Below are positions 63,716-64,000 of a stretch of 64,000 nucleotides of DNA, in pieces (position 1 is the first letter of the stretch; the number at the start of each line of letters is the position of its first letter). The notes under the pieces were generated by a model. The model searched no databases and had not been told where the DNA came from. It was given only the letters and a program-made list of their open reading frames with translations. Location: the NCBI GenBank assembly GCA_022772305.1, contig JALFAQ010000002.1:1-64000 (forward strand), given 5' to 3'. A program made the position numbers and the translations under genes. This stretch comes from Corynebacterium glucuronolyticum (GTDB lineage: Bacteria; Actinomycetota; Actinomycetes; Mycobacteriales; Mycobacteriaceae).

Positions 63716-64000
63716 AGAATTATTTGGGGAATCGCGCACCTATCAATCCGTCTTTCGCGGATTTGAAGAGTTGTTTTGATGGAGAGAAATGCGGGTGGGG
63801 GAGGGAAGATATTGCATGAGGGAGAGACTCGTTGGTGCGTTCATCGTGAAATAGAGTGCTGTGGCGACAATGCGGGGCAGGGATTGGACGCCTCCCGTTT
63901 GTCGATGCTTTTTGTTCTTTGCTCACTAATGTCACGGATGTGATTTAAACGGCTCCAACAAAAGTTGTATCTACCAGCGGATTTGTTTCATCCTTGAGTT

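Larger units (their letters stand above)
63556..64000. other. Non-coding end of the window after tRNA-Val
   Basis: No supported gene; the 71-codon minus ORF (63720-63935) lacks a ribosome binding site. The segment after 63630 is AT-richer than the rest and holds the inverted repeats listed below. Confidence 0.45.

Noticed and set aside
63720-63935. 71-codon minus ORF at the right end
   Set aside because: GTG start without a ribosome binding site and no recognisable domain.
1-64000. CRISPR array, prophage, rRNA operon or intact insertion sequence
   Set aside because: I saw no regularly spaced repeats, phage or transposase genes, or rRNA sequence.

Overview
The window is a 64 kb piece of an actinobacterial chromosome with moderately high GC. 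Gene content and gene order point to Corynebacterium or a very close relative. The evidence is a DtxR regulator with all the diphtheria-type metal ligands, adjacent sigB/dtxR/galE, a SugR and FruR pair beside lexA and nrdR, sigA-ppgK-suhB, dut next to DUF3710/DUF3159 genes, and an msrB/AftC-like glycosyltransferase pair (arabinogalactan synthesis). This is conserved housekeeping territory. I see no prophage, CRISPR array, rRNA operon or intact insertion sequence. The species cannot be named from the sequence.

Layout, left to right. 1-0.43 kb: an unidentified, probably broken reading frame at the edge. 0.6-8.4 kb: a DUF349 protein, miaA-dapF (overlapping by ATGA), two unknown proteins (one membrane, one with a Cys/Gly tail), hflX and a uracil-type permease. 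8.4-14.0 kb: the fructose PTS block (ptsH, fruA, fruK, fruR) and sugR. 14.4-16.4 kb: the SOS and dNTP-control block (lexA, divS-like, nrdR). 16.4-27.0 kb: hrpA, oxyR, a LysE exporter, an ankyrin protein, a DUF3516 helicase and a PAC2 protein. 27.6-37.7 kb: DUF4192, galE, dtxR, an MFS transporter, sigB, dtd, a methyltransferase and DUF3099. 37.7-42.9 kb: DUF3039 with an SF2 helicase, DUF4282 and sigA. 43.2-51.1 kb: ppgK, suhB, DUF4193, DUF3093, dut, DUF3710, DUF3159 and a TrmA-like methyltransferase. 51.4-53.4 kb: dxs. 53.5-58.0 kb: argCJBD. 58.5-63.2 kb: RNase D, DUF3000, hemQ, msrB and an AftC-like transferase. 63.5 kb: tRNA-Val(CAC), followed by an AT-rich non-coding end with inverted repeats.

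How the genes work together. FruA, HPr and FruK take up and phosphorylate fructose, with two DeoR-family regulators beside them. The EI gene ptsI, which sits between sugR and fruR in C. glutamicum, is absent at that place. LexA, the divS-like gene and NrdR link DNA damage, division and nucleotide supply. The transcription hub holds SigA, SigB, DtxR and OxyR. The arginine genes argC-J-B-D form an operon behind an ArgR-like palindrome, but argF, argR, argG and argH do not follow, and the cluster lies between dxs and rnd, which are near neighbours in C. glutamicum.

I did not find a clearly new multi-gene system. The best leads are non-coding: a five-tract G-quadruplex candidate after the DUF4192 gene, a consensus GlxR/CRP palindrome upstream of sigA, a strongly folded element after suhB, and stem-loops beside the tRNA. 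On the protein side the leads are the Cys/Gly-tailed protein and the DUF3039-helicase pair. Function calls rest on motif reading and remembered gene order, not on database searches.
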